From: WTFV01 sp965200895
GTDB lineage: Bacteria; Acidobacteriota; Vicinamibacteria; Vicinamibacterales; UBA8438
Direction: 5' to 3'
Length of the DNA: 64,000 bases
Assembly: GCA_965200895.1 (NCBI GenBank)
Contig: CBDAVM010000001.1
Location: 806,001-870,000, forward strand
Shown: positions 8,151 to 17,175 of the stretch, in pieces
How the letters are laid out: each line of letters opens with the position of its first letter
Position numbering within the stretch: the stretch's first letter is position 1
Program-made: the position numbers and the translations under genes
Notes under the pieces: generated by a model
What the model was told of the DNA's origin: nothing
Seen by the model: the letters and a program-made list of their open reading frames with translations, nothing else
Database searches by the model: none

Positions 8151-10622
8151 ATGATGAAGAAGCGCATGGGTTCTCTGTTGTCGGCAGCAATCCTGCCCGT
8201 GGCGCTCGCGGCGACCGCCGGGGGCGTCCGCGCCGAACAGGCGCTGTCCTCCGAGGCGCTGTCGGCGGCGGCTCCCGCCGCAGAGGCCGCCGGCGCGCCG
8301 GAGCGCGCGCTGCTCGACCGCTACTGCGTCGCCTGCCACAACGCGCGCCTGCAGACGGCGGGCCTGGAGCTCGACACCGCCGACGTCACCGACGTGGCGG
8401 CCGATCCCGCCCTGTGGGAGAAGGTGGTCCGCAAGCTGCGCGCCGGGGCGATGCCGCCGGCTCCGCGTCCGCGCCCGGACGAGGCGACCTATGCGCGGTT
8501 CATCGGGCGGCTCGAGACGGCGCTGGACGCGGCGGCCGCCGCCGACCCGAATCCCGGGCGCACCGAGGCGTTCCACCGGCTCAACCGCGCGGAGTACCGC
8601 AACGTCATCCGCGACCTGCTGGCCCTCGATGTGGACGTGGCCGAGCTGCTGCCGGCCGATGACGGCAGCTACGGCTTCGACAACATCGCCGGCGTACTCG
8701 GCGTCTCGCCCACGCTGCTCGAACGCTACCTCACGGCCGCGAAGAAGGTGAGCCGGCTGGCGGTGGGCAGTCCCGATCTGCCGCCGACCGCGATGACCTT
8801 CCGCCGCCCGGCCGACGACGCGCAGGATGTCCGTCTCGACGGGCTGCCCTTCGGCACGCGCGGCGGGATGGCCATCCCCTACAACTTCCCGGCGGATGCC
8901 GTGTACCGCATCCGCCTGCGGCTCGGCCGCGACACCGCCGACAACATGGCGCTGTTCACCGACCGCCACGAGCTCGACGTGAGCCTCGACGGGGAGCGCC
9001 TGCGGACCTTCACGGTGGGCGGTCCGGCCCCGCCGGGCGCGGAGGACCGCACCAGCGCCGCCTACCGCGAGTGGCGCGCGGCGGCGCGCCGCGTCGACGA
9101 CGACTGGGAGATCCGCACGCCGGTGCGGGCCGGGCCCCACACCCTGCGGGTGGCGTTCCGCAAGAAGACGTCGGCCTATCCCGAGACGCTGCGCCAGCCC
9201 TACCTGCGGCCCTACACCAACACCACCGGCGGAGACACGCGCTACCAGCCGTACCTGGAGAGCGTCGTCATCACCGGGCCGTACGAGGCGAGCGGCGCCC
9301 CGCCGGCCGTGGAGACCCCGAGCCGCGCGCGCATCTTCACCTGCCGGCCGGCGGCCGGAGACGTCGCCGGGGCGCGGGCGTGCGCCGGCGAGATACTGAC
9401 GTCGCTCGCCCGGCGCGCCTACCGGCGCCCGGTCGCCGACCGCGACCTCAACGTGCTCCTCGACTTCTACGACGCGGGGAGCGGCGACGGAGGCTTCGAG
9501 GCGGGCGTCGAGCTGGCCGTGCGGCGCCTGCTCGTGAGTCCGGAGTTCCTGTTCCGCGTGGTGCGCGACCCGTCGGACGCCGCATCCGGCTCCAACTACC
9601 GCCTGACCGACCTGGAGCTGGCGTCGCGGCTCTCCTTCTTCCTGTGGAGCAGTATTCCCGACGACGAGCTGCTCGATGCCGCGGCCGCCGGCCGGCTGCG
9701 CGAGCCCGACGTGCTCGAGGCGCAGGTCCGGCGCATGCTCGCCGACGGGCGCGCGTCGGCTCTGGTCGAGAACTTCGCCGGCCAGTGGCTCTACCTGCGC
9801 AACATCCCGGCGCTCGTGCCGGACGAGAACCGCTTCCCCGATTTCGGCGAGGGGCTGCGGCGCGCGATGCAGCGCGAGACCGAGCTCTTCTTCGAGAGCG
9901 TGATGCGCGAGGACCGCCGCGTCCTCGATCTGCTGACCGCCGACTACACCTTCGTCAACGAGCGGCTGGCGCGGCACTACGACATCCCCGGCGTCTACGG
10001 CAGCCACTTCCGCCGCGTCACGCTGCCGGACGCGAGCCGCCGCGGGCTGCTGGGCCACGGCAGCATCCTGGCCGCCACCGCGTATCCGACGCGCACCTCG
10101 CCGGTCCTGCGCGGCAAGTGGGTGCTGGAGAACCTGCTCGGCACGCCGCCGCCGCTGCCCCCGCCCGATGTGCCGTCGCTCGAGGAGACGACCGACGAGG
10201 GCCGCCCGCTCTCGATGCGCGAGGCGATGGAACAGCACCGCGCCAACCCGGTCTGTTCGAGCTGCCACCGCCTGATGGATCCGCCCGGCTTCGCGCTGGA
10301 GCAGTTCGACGCGGTCGGCAGGTACCGGACCCGCAACGAGGCCGACGCACCGATCGACGCGTCCGGTATCCTTCCCGACGGCACGGTGTTCGCGGGGGCG
10401 TCCGGCCTGCGCGACGCGCTGCTGAAGCGGCCCGATCTGTTCGTGACCACGCTGACCGAGAAGCTGTTGACCTACGCCCTCGGGCGGGGCGTCGAGCACT
10501 ACGACGCGCCCGCCATCCGCGCCATCGTCCGCGACGCCGAACGGGACGGCTCCCGGTTCTCGTCGATCGTCCTGGGCATCGTCGAGAGTCTGCCCTTCCA
10601 GATGAGGAGATCCGCATCATGA
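8151..10622 (+). CDS. Exported DUF1592 family cytochrome-c-like protein (cassette 2)
   Basis: 823 residues from ATG 8151 (a second ATG follows at 8154), with GAACGAGGG as a weak SD. A signal peptide ends near GGVRAEQ (residue 30), and haem motif CVACH is at 59-63. The domain order matches cassette 1: FHRLNRAEYRNVIRDLLALD (DUF1587), ARRAYRRPVADRD (DUF1595), LASRLSFFLWSSIPDDELL (DUF1592), a second CSSCH followed by MDPPGFALEQFDAVG (DUF1588), and the DUF1585 tail. The central lectin-like region differs from the first copy and lacks its CATSYCGSGSGG segment. The stop overlaps the DUF1552 start by ATGA. It is a paralogue of 2280-4742. Confidence 0.9.
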   Translation: MMKKRMGSLLSAAILPVALAATAGGVRAEQALSSEALSAAAPAAEAAGAPERALLDRYCVACHNARLQTAGLELDTADVTDVAADPALWEKVVRKLRAGAMPPAPRPRPDEATYARFIGRLETALDAAAAADPNPGRTEAFHRLNRAEYRNVIRDLLALDVDVAELLPADDGSYGFDNIAGVLGVSPTLLERYLTAAKKVSRLAVGSPDLPPTAMTFRRPADDAQDVRLDGLPFGTRGGMAIPYNFPADAVYRIRLRLGRDTADNMALFTDRHELDVSLDGERLRTFTVGGPAPPGAEDRTSAAYREWRAAARRVDDDWEIRTPVRAGPHTLRVAFRKKTSAYPETLRQPYLRPYTNTTGGDTRYQPYLESVVITGPYEASGAPPAVETPSRARIFTCRPAAGDVAGARACAGEILTSLARRAYRRPVADRDLNVLLDFYDAGSGDGGFEAGVELAVRRLLVSPEFLFRVVRDPSDAASGSNYRLTDLELASRLSFFLWSSIPDDELLDAAAAGRLREPDVLEAQVRRMLADGRASALVENFAGQWLYLRNIPALVPDENRFPDFGEGLRRAMQRETELFFESVMREDRRVLDLLTADYTFVNERLARHYDIPGVYGSHFRRVTLPDASRRGLLGHGSILAATAYPTRTSPVLRGKWVLENLLGTPPPLPPPDVPSLEETTDEGRPLSMREAMEQHRANPVCSSCHRLMDPPGFALEQFDAVGRYRTRNEADAPIDASGILPDGTVFAGASGLRDALLKRPDLFVTTLTEKLLTYALGRGVEHYDAPAIRAIVRDAERDGSRFSSIVLGIVESLPFQMRRSAS

Positions 10623-11971
10623 TCATCACGAAGATGGCGCTGCCGCGCCGCACATTCCTCCGCGGGCTCGGCGCCACCGTGGCGCTGCCCCTGCTCGACG
10701 CGATGGCGCCGGCGCTCACGGCGCTCTCGAAGACGGCCGCAGCGCCGGTCAAGCGCCTCGGCTTCATCTACCTGCCCAACGGGGCGGTGATGCAGACGTG
10801 GACGCCGAAGGGCACGGGGAACGACCTGAAGCTGTCGCCCACGCTGCGTCCGCTGGCGCCGTTCCACGATCAGACCCTGGTCTACACGCGCCTGGCCCAC
10901 GGACAGGCCGAGCCGCTCGGCGACGGCAACGGCGAGCACTCGCGGGCCAGCTCGGTCTGGCTGAACGGCGTGCATCCGAAGCACACCGAGGGGGCCGACG
11001 TGCGGGCGGGGGTGACCGCCGACCAGGTGGCCGCGGCCAGTATCGGCGCCGACACGCCGCTGCCGTCGCTGGAGCTGGCCATCGACCTCGACTTCCTCGT
11101 GGGCAACTGCGAGAACGGCTACTCCTGCGTCTACATGAACACGGTGGCGTGGCGGACCCCGACGACGCCGCTGCCGATGGAGAACAATCCGCGCGTCGTC
11201 TTCGAGCGGCTCTTCGGCGACGGCGGGACGCGCGACGAGCGGCTGGCGGAGCTGCGCAAGGACCGCAGCATCCTGGACTCGGTGACCGACGACCTCGCGC
11301 ACCTGGAGCGCGACCTCGGGGCCGCCGATCGCCGCCGGCTCGACCAGTATCTGGACGCGGTGCGCGCCGTGGAGCGGCGGATCCGGTTGTCGGAGGCGCA
11401 GGGGGCCGACGCCGCCCTGCCGGACGACCTCGACCGACCGGCCGGCATCCCGGACTCCTACGAGGACCACGTCAGGCTGATGTACGACCTGATCGCGCTC
11501 GCGTTCCAGGCCGACATCACGCGCGTCTTCACGTTCATGGTGGGCCGCGAGCTCGGCGGCCGACCCTACCCGCAGATCGGCGTGCCGGACCCGCACCACG
11601 GGCTCTCGCACCACCGCAACGATCCGGAGAAGCTCGCCAAGCTGTCGACGATCAACCGGCACCACGTGGCGCTCTTCACCCACCTGCTCGGACGCCTGCA
11701 GGACGCGCCGGACGGCGACGGCACGCTGCTCGACCGCTCGATGGTGCTTTACGGCGCCGGCCTCGGCGACAGCAACGACCACCTGCACTACGACCTGCCG
11801 GTGCTGACGGTGGGCGGGAAGGCGGCCGGGATGCGCGGCGGACGGCATCTGCGCTACCCGAAGGACACGCCGATGACCAACCTGCTCGTCAGCATGCTCT
11901 ACAAGGCGGGCGTGCCGGCCGAGAAGCTCGGCGACAGCACCGGCCGGCTGACGGCGCTGACGGACGTGTAG
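10619..11971 (+). CDS. DUF1552 protein with twin-arginine-like signal (cassette 2)
   Basis: 450 residues, with its start ATG inside the preceding stop (ATGA overlap, four bases). LPRRTFLRGLGATVALPLL is a Tat-like signal. Conserved blocks include NGAVMQTW, HSRASSVWLNG, LPSLELAID, PRVVFERLFGD and QIGVPDPHHGLSHHRNDPEK, matching the cassette 1 paralogue in order and spacing. A periplasmic partner of the upstream cytochrome-like protein is inferred from linkage. No catalytic assignment is made. Confidence 0.88.
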   Translation: MIITKMALPRRTFLRGLGATVALPLLDAMAPALTALSKTAAAPVKRLGFIYLPNGAVMQTWTPKGTGNDLKLSPTLRPLAPFHDQTLVYTRLAHGQAEPLGDGNGEHSRASSVWLNGVHPKHTEGADVRAGVTADQVAAASIGADTPLPSLELAIDLDFLVGNCENGYSCVYMNTVAWRTPTTPLPMENNPRVVFERLFGDGGTRDERLAELRKDRSILDSVTDDLAHLERDLGAADRRRLDQYLDAVRAVERRIRLSEAQGADAALPDDLDRPAGIPDSYEDHVRLMYDLIALAFQADITRVFTFMVGRELGGRPYPQIGVPDPHHGLSHHRNDPEKLAKLSTINRHHVALFTHLLGRLQDAPDGDGTLLDRSMVLYGAGLGDSNDHLHYDLPVLTVGGKAAGMRGGRHLRYPKDTPMTNLLVSMLYKAGVPAEKLGDSTGRLTALTDV

Positions 11972-12068
11972 CAGTGAGCGGTACCGCCGGCTGCCGTCGG
12001 GCGGGGCGGTCGGCGGTGTCCGAGAGGGTGTCCTATCGCGCGCGGCGCGCGCCACAGTCGAGGCGGTC

Positions 12069-13553
12069 ATGACGAGTGCAGCAGTACGGCGCAGTATGCG
12101 CGTGGCGATCACGGTTGCAGCGGTGTGCGTCCAGGTTGCGGGCGTTTCGGCGGCGGAGGACCTGCCGCTCATCGACGCCGCACGGGCGGGCGACACCGAA
12201 CGCGCCCGGGCGCTGATCGCGGACGGCGTCGACGTCAACACGACCGACGGGGACGGCACGACGGCGCTGCACTGGGCTGCCCTGAACGACGATGTCGAGA
12301 CGGCGCGAGCGCTGATCGAAGCCGGCGCCCGTGTCGGGGCGGCCAACCGCTTCGACGCGACGCCGCTGGCCCTGGCCGCCGAGAACGGCAGCGCCGCCTT
12401 CATCGAGGTGCTGCTGGATGCAGGTGCGGACCCCGATGCGGCGACCCCGGAGGGCGAGACCGCCCTGATGACCGTATCCCGGACCGGTCGCGCCGACGCC
12501 GTGCAACTTCTGCTCGACCGCGGCGCCGACCCGAACCGGGCGGAAGGCTGGCGCGGGCAGACCGCGCTGATGTGGGCGTCGGCCGAGAACAACCTGGCCG
12601 CGGCCGAGGCGCTGCTCGCCGGCGGGGCCAACGTTCACGAGCGGTCCACCGGCGGCTTCAGCCCGCTGATGTTCGCGGTGCGGGCCGGCCACCGCGACAT
12701 GACGCGACTGCTCGTCGAGGCTGGCGCGAGCCCGGAGGAGACGCTGTTCGACGGCACCAGCGCGCTCGTCCTGGCTACCAAGAACGGCCACTACGAGCTG
12801 GGCGCCTACCTGCTGGACGCCGGCGCCGATCCGAACGCCGATGATCAGGGCTGGACCGCGCTCCACGAGATCAAGTGGACCCGCCGGCCCAACCTCGGCT
12901 TCAACAACCCGCCGCCCATCGTCAGCGGGTCACTGTCCGACCTGGAGTTCATCCGCAGGCTGGCCGCGCACGGCGCCGACCTGAACGCGCGGATGACGAA
13001 GGAGCCGCAGAACCGCTACCGCAACGTGCTCAACCGCATCGGCTCGACGCCCTTCCTGCTGGCCGCCAAGGCCGCCGACGTCGAGATGATGCGCCTGCTC
13101 GTCGAGCTGGGCGCCGACCCGCTGCTGCCCAACGAGGACGGGACCACGCCGCTCATGGTCGCGGCCGGGGTCGGCATCTGGGCGGTGGGGGAGAGTCCCG
13201 GAACCAACGCCGAGGCGCTTGCGGCCGTGCATTACGCGCTCGAACTCGGCGGCGACGTCACGACCATCGACGACAACGGCGACACCGCCCTGCACGGCGC
13301 CATCATCCGCGGCTCGGAGCCGCTGGTCCGCTTCCTCCTCGACCACGGCGCCGACATCGAGGCGACCAACGAGAAGGGCTGGACCCCGTACCGCATCGCC
13401 AAGGGCGTCTTCTACTCCAACACCGGCAAGCGCTGGCCGGAGATGGAGACGCTGCTGCTGGAGCTGGGCGCCGATCCGTCCACCGCCACCGGCGCGGACA
13501 ACACCATCTCCGACTGGTCGATCGAGGATTCCGGATTGCCGTCCGGTCGCTGA
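12069..13553 (+). CDS. Secreted ankyrin-repeat protein (cassette 2)
   Basis: 494 residues. A signal peptide (MRVAITVAAVCVQVAGVSAA, from an internal Met at 12) precedes LIDAARAGDTERARALIADG and about ten ankyrin units with the motif G.TALHWAAL...arALIeaGA. As in cassette 1, an irregular non-ankyrin insertion (about residues 280-320, with NNPPPIVSGSLSDLEFIRRL) splits the array. The start at 12069 is in a GAGGCGG context, and the internal ATG at 12102 is an alternative. It lies 97 bp after the DUF1552 stop, so it is probably the same transcript. Confidence 0.87.
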   Translation: MTSAAVRRSMRVAITVAAVCVQVAGVSAAEDLPLIDAARAGDTERARALIADGVDVNTTDGDGTTALHWAALNDDVETARALIEAGARVGAANRFDATPLALAAENGSAAFIEVLLDAGADPDAATPEGETALMTVSRTGRADAVQLLLDRGADPNRAEGWRGQTALMWASAENNLAAAEALLAGGANVHERSTGGFSPLMFAVRAGHRDMTRLLVEAGASPEETLFDGTSALVLATKNGHYELGAYLLDAGADPNADDQGWTALHEIKWTRRPNLGFNNPPPIVSGSLSDLEFIRRLAAHGADLNARMTKEPQNRYRNVLNRIGSTPFLLAAKAADVEMMRLLVELGADPLLPNEDGTTPLMVAAGVGIWAVGESPGTNAEALAAVHYALELGGDVTTIDDNGDTALHGAIIRGSEPLVRFLLDHGADIEATNEKGWTPYRIAKGVFYSNTGKRWPEMETLLLELGADPSTATGADNTISDWSIEDSGLPSGR

Positions 13554-13566
13554 TCGTCGGCTGACG

Positions 13567-13609
13567 GGCAGCGATCCGTCGCACCGACGTGCTCAGTCGT
13601 GACGCTGCC
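13567..13609. terminator. Stem-loop between convergent genes
   Basis: GGCAGCG (13567-13573) pairs with CGCTGCC (13603-13609) across a long, internally structured loop. It lies between the ankyrin stop (13553) and the stop of the convergent sialidase-like gene (13666). A weak bidirectional terminator is inferred. Confidence 0.3.
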
Positions 13610-13665
13610 GCGCGATGGATTCGAACGCCGGCAACAGGTCGCTCTGATCCGGAGCCTCCGCGAGA

Positions 13666-14787
13666 TCAATACGTCGCCAGGAAGGTCCCGTCCGGCTCGG
13701 CGACAATCGCCGGAAGACTGCCGTCCGGAATCGCCGGCCCGGTTCCCGGCTCACCCAGCGGCGTCCCGTCAGCGCCGAACAGTTGCCACTCGAACGTCCC
13801 GCCGGACTGCCAGCCGAAGCCGTCGCCCCACGCGAGCAGGCTCTCGCCGCGGTGGTTGACCGCCACGGCGGGGTTCTTGCGCCGCGCGGTGGCCGCTCCG
13901 GCCGGCGACGACGCCGGCCGGAGCTTCCCGGTGGGGCTGACGAACACCTGACCGGCCGTTTCCCACGCCACGGCCATTCCTCCCGGTCCGCGGGCGAGGG
14001 TCGTGGTGGAGATCGGACAGGCGTTGATCTCCCACATGTCGATCAGCTCGTCCGTGAACGTCGCGCCGCCGTCACGCGAGGTCAACAGGCGCTGGCCGCG
14101 GCGGACGTTCCCTCCGGCGCCGCGGTAGGACACGTACACCATTCCCTGCTCGTCCGTCATCGCCTGCAGGCCGCAGCAGTCGCAGGCGCCTTCCTTCTCG
14201 CCGCTCACGGACCGGGCGGCGGAAAAGGTCTGGCCGTCGTCGCGTGAGACGGTCATGAAGACGGAGCGCTCGGCGTCCGGCGGCTCGCCGGTGTGCCAGA
14301 AGACATACAGGTTGCCCTCCCGATCGGCGGCGATGGAGGGCCCCGCTTCGACGCCTTCGCCCGAGGCGATGGCGAACTGCGGCTCGAACCCGTTTCCGGC
14401 CTCGTCGGTCCGCGTATAGAGGAACTCGGTGCGGCCGAGCTTGAACCAGACCACGTGCAGGCGGCCGTCCTTGCCGAGTGCGATCTGTCCGCCGTCTATC
14501 GGACCGATCCCGACCACCGTGCCCGACTCGGAGTTGACGTAGCGCGGCTCCGTCCAGTCGGATGCGCCGGGCGCTCGGCTGACGTACAGCAGATCGCCGG
14601 CGCGCGGCTCGCCCTGGAAGTAGACGACGTGCACCGTCCCATGGTCATCGACCACCGCCCGCGGCAGGCGGCCGCCCTCCGGAAGGCGCAACAGCGTGAT
14701 GGCCTCGCTCAGTTCCACGGGTCCGCCCCCGCAGGAAAACAGCGGGAGGAGGCTCGCGCAGGCGAGAGCAACGGCGCGAAAGTTCAT
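13666..14787 (-). CDS. Sialidase/neuraminidase-fold (BNR-repeat) lipoprotein
   Basis: 373 residues. The N-terminus has a lipobox (LLPLFSCGGG, Cys19), so it should be a lipoprotein. The body is a repeated beta-propeller pattern: strands such as GTVHVVYFQG, GRLHVVWFK and GNLYVFWHTG, and Asp-box motifs (SRDDGQTF, SRDGGATF) typical of the sialidase superfamily. A Cys-rich CDCCG motif sits at about residue 203. Exo-alpha-sialidase-like proteins of this type in environmental bacteria are mostly uncharacterised, and the arginine triad of true sialidases is not evident, so glycan binding is as likely as hydrolysis. A -10-like GATACC lies about 9 nt before the ATG. Confidence 0.75.
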   Translation of the reverse strand: MNFRAVALACASLLPLFSCGGGPVELSEAITLLRLPEGGRLPRAVVDDHGTVHVVYFQGEPRAGDLLYVSRAPGASDWTEPRYVNSESGTVVGIGPIDGGQIALGKDGRLHVVWFKLGRTEFLYTRTDEAGNGFEPQFAIASGEGVEAGPSIAADREGNLYVFWHTGEPPDAERSVFMTVSRDDGQTFSAARSVSGEKEGACDCCGLQAMTDEQGMVYVSYRGAGGNVRRGQRLLTSRDGGATFTDELIDMWEINACPISTTTLARGPGGMAVAWETAGQVFVSPTGKLRPASSPAGAATARRKNPAVAVNHRGESLLAWGDGFGWQSGGTFEWQLFGADGTPLGEPGTGPAIPDGSLPAIVAEPDGTFLATY

Positions 14788-14827
14788 GAACGCAAGGGTA
14801 TCAGACGATAAACATGGACAAAAGCCG

Positions 14828-14833
14828 TATAAT
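14828..14833 (+). promoter_or_regulatory. Consensus -10 box of the transglycosylase gene
   Basis: A perfect TATAAT lies in the gap between divergent genes, 34 nt before the ATG at 14867. No convincing -35 is at the right distance (TCAGAC / ACGATA region). An in-frame TTG at 14843 lies 9 nt beyond this box, so a leaderless start is also possible. Confidence 0.45.
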
Positions 14834-14866
14834 GCTTTGAGTTTGTGCCTTGGTGGCGGTGCGCCG

Positions 14867-16513
14867 ATGCGGATGGATCCTCAATCAACGGCAGGTGTCA
14901 TGAGAGGCTTTGTCACGCTCGCCGGCCTCGCGCTGGTCGTCTCCACTTTCCAGCCCCCCATCCCGATCATTCGAGCGCAGGCGCCGGGAGTGGTCGCGTC
15001 CACGGCGACGGAATCACCTCCGTCGCAGGCGGTCACGCCGGCGCCGGCACTGCCCGGTGCGGTCGCGCCCGCCCCGGCGGAGCCGAGCCAGCCCGGCGCG
15101 GTCGTGCCGGCGCCGGCAGAGTCGATTCCGCCGGAAGGGCGCATCCCGTCCGGGGACGCCGCATTTCGCGAGTATTCGCGCGCCCGCCTGGCCGAGGACA
15201 TCGAGGTACTGGACGCGCTCCGGCCGTCCTATCCCTTCTGGAAGCACATCTTCACGATTCCGGACGGCCACATCGCCTTCGGGAGCAGAACCGACGGACG
15301 ACTGCTGGTGACCTTCCCCGCCGGCGGCGACTGGCGGCGCAACGGCGAGTGGGCAGAGGCGTCGCTGTCCGACTCGCTGTCCGGCCGCGGCCTCCCGCGG
15401 CGGCTGTCGGCTCGGCGGCAAGCCGTCGAGCAGGCGCTGGAGCGGCTGGTCGGGCCGGTCCTGCACAACGCCACGCGAGGCCGCTTCGTGGCGCCCCACG
15501 CCGCGCGCTACGGCGCGTTCCTGAGCGACTGGAGCGCCATCTACGAACGCTTCGGGGTGCCGGCCGAGATCGGTCTGGCGCAGGCGATGGTCGAGTCCGG
15601 GTTCAACGGCCGCGCCCGCTCCTCCGCGCGCGCGCTCGGCTTCTGCCAGTGGCTGCCCCGCAACTGGAACTACCTGAAGCGGCGCTCCCCGCACGTGATC
15701 GAGGGCTACAACCAGACCACCCAGGCGTCGTACTGCGCAGCCTATCTGAGCGTGCTGGCGACGATGTACGGCAGCTTCATCCCGGCGCTGTCCGAGCATC
15801 ACGCCGGCGGCGCCAACGTCCTGCGGACCGTCGTGAACGGAGAACGGCTCGGCGCAGTGGGCACGCGCGAGCAGTACCTGCGAGGGTCCGATTTCGTCCG
15901 CAGGCTGCGCGAGATATCGATCAGCCGCTACCGGGCGCTGTTCCGCAGCTACGGTCCGCGGTCGGCCCTGTATGCCGAAATGATCTTCGGCAATACGGTG
16001 AACATACGGCGTTATCTCCAGGACATGCCGCAGTCCAAGGTCTTCGCCATGCGCGTGCCGCGCAGCACGCCGATCTCGCGGGTGATGCAGCGGACCGGCC
16101 TCTCGCGCGACGAGGTGCGGCGCTACAATCCGGCCCTGGTGCGGCAGGTCCCGGCGCGCGCCAACCTGTACCTGCCCGAGTACATCGAGGACTTCGGGCC
16201 GGACGTCTCGTTCTGGCATCGCCCCCCGAGTCCCGAGTATGCCGCCGTCCTCAACGAGTTCATCCGGCTCGACGCGAGCATCGAAGAATGGCACACGGCT
16301 TCGTTCCGAGGGAGGCTGGAGGATTTCCGCCGCCGGTTCTCCGATACCGGCACGGAGGAGGGCGCGGTGATGGCGACCGTTCTCGCATTCGCGATCCAGG
16401 ACCTGCGCACCAGCGGGCGAGCAGCCATATTCCGGGAATTCCGTGACAGCCGTCGGGTGCGGCAGTTGTTCGACCGCGGCCGACGCGAGCTGGCCGGCCT
16501 GGCCGCGCAGTAG
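14867..16513 (+). CDS. Membrane-bound lytic murein transglycosylase-like protein with LysM (MltD-type)
   Basis: 548 residues from ATG 14867. An internal ATG at 14900 (MRGFVTLAGLALVVSTF) gives a cleaner signal peptide and may be the true start. A Pro/Ala-rich low-complexity linker (about residues 40-90) leads to an SLT (lysozyme-like) domain: AEIGLAQAMVESGFNGRARS with catalytic Glu near 243, then ALGFCQWLP, and YCAAYLSVLATMYG. A single LysM-like segment follows (about residues 400-445, VPRSTPISRVMQRTGLSRDEVRRYNP). The enzyme family cleaves the glycan strands of peptidoglycan in the periplasm. Its 3' end is followed by an imperfect copy of itself (16511-16565). Confidence 0.82.
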   Translation: MRMDPQSTAGVMRGFVTLAGLALVVSTFQPPIPIIRAQAPGVVASTATESPPSQAVTPAPALPGAVAPAPAEPSQPGAVVPAPAESIPPEGRIPSGDAAFREYSRARLAEDIEVLDALRPSYPFWKHIFTIPDGHIAFGSRTDGRLLVTFPAGGDWRRNGEWAEASLSDSLSGRGLPRRLSARRQAVEQALERLVGPVLHNATRGRFVAPHAARYGAFLSDWSAIYERFGVPAEIGLAQAMVESGFNGRARSSARALGFCQWLPRNWNYLKRRSPHVIEGYNQTTQASYCAAYLSVLATMYGSFIPALSEHHAGGANVLRTVVNGERLGAVGTREQYLRGSDFVRRLREISISRYRALFRSYGPRSALYAEMIFGNTVNIRRYLQDMPQSKVFAMRVPRSTPISRVMQRTGLSRDEVRRYNPALVRQVPARANLYLPEYIEDFGPDVSFWHRPPSPEYAAVLNEFIRLDASIEEWHTASFRGRLEDFRRRFSDTGTEEGAVMATVLAFAIQDLRTSGRAAIFREFRDSRRVRQLFDRGRRELAGLAAQ

Positions 16514-16565
16514 CTGTTCGACCGCGACGGTCCGTGCGAGACCGGCCGGCCTGGCCACGCACCAG
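16463..16565 (+). repeat. Imperfect direct duplication of a gene 3' end
   Basis: The last ~51 nt of the transglycosylase gene (16463-16513) recur at 16511-16565 with substitutions and about 4 inserted bases. TGTTCGACCGCG and GCCGGCCTGGCC are exact in both copies, at offsets of 48 and 52 bp. The second copy is non-coding. It is one of several gene-boundary duplications in the window. Confidence 0.65.
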
Positions 16566-16641
16566 CGGTGGCGGGGTAGACAGCCAGGCGTGGAGGCCTT
16601 GTCGCGGCCGGGCGGCGGGCTGGCGGTGCTGTCGCTGGCGC

Positions 16642-17076
16642 TTACCCGCCGTTTCCTTCGTCCATGTCGTCCATCCAGTGCTCGCGCATCTGGTAGAGCG
16701 CGAAGGACGCGGTCCAGGCGATGAGCACCAGCCCGGTCACCGCCTCGATCACGACGAGGAACCGACCACCGCTCACGGGGACGATGTCGCCGAAGCCGAG
16801 CGACGTGTAGACCGAGCCCGAGAAGTAGACGATTTCACCCAGCCCCGGCGAGGGTATGGAGAGTTCGACGGCCCCGGCGCGGATGAGGATCAGCCACCCC
16901 ACCCCGAAGACGACCACCTCGATGACGTGCGCCGCGAGCGCGCGCGCCACCGCCAGGGCCACGCCGGCGCGCGCCGATCCGGACAGGGCCCGGACGATGT
17001 GCGACGACAGCACCAGCAGCTCGTAGTGGAGCCCGACCGAGAGCAGCGGCAGGACGACGGCGGCGAGGACGAGCAT
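16642..17076 (-). CDS. Small two-helix ion channel (Ion_trans_2-like)
   Basis: 144 residues from ATG 17076, with AGGAG about 14 nt upstream and an in-frame TTG 24 nt further up. Three to four hydrophobic helices surround a pore loop YFSGSVYTSLGFGDIVP, which resembles the K+ channel filter T.G(Y/F)GD with Leu replacing the usual Val (TSLGFGD). The family conducts cations, usually K+, across the inner membrane as tetramers. It carries no RCK/TrkA-N regulatory domain, unlike the channel at 62318. The C-terminus is acidic (DDMDEGNGG). Confidence 0.72.
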   Translation of the reverse strand: MLVLAAVVLPLLSVGLHYELLVLSSHIVRALSGSARAGVALAVARALAAHVIEVVVFGVGWLILIRAGAVELSIPSPGLGEIVYFSGSVYTSLGFGDIVPVSGGRFLVVIEAVTGLVLIAWTASFALYQMREHWMDDMDEGNGG

Positions 17077-17159
17077 GTAAGCGGGCGCTCCTGGCGACAA
17101 TCGCCCCAGAACACTAACGCAACCAACGCATTCCGCGCGAAATGGTGGTCCGTGGCGGC

Positions 17160-17165
17160 TATGAT
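17160..17165 (+). promoter_or_regulatory. -10 box close to the M20 peptidase start
   Basis: TATGAT ends 10 nt before ATG 17176, so transcription would begin nearly at the start codon (short or no leader). The ATGs at 17161 and 17164 lie inside this box and are disfavoured as starts. Confidence 0.4.
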
Positions 17166-17175
17166 GGACGGTGCC

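Noticed and set aside
9071..10618. N-terminal extension of the second DUF1552 frame
   Set aside because: The extension is a shadow of the DUF1592 gene. The Tat-like signal, SD position and ATGA overlap place the start at 10619.
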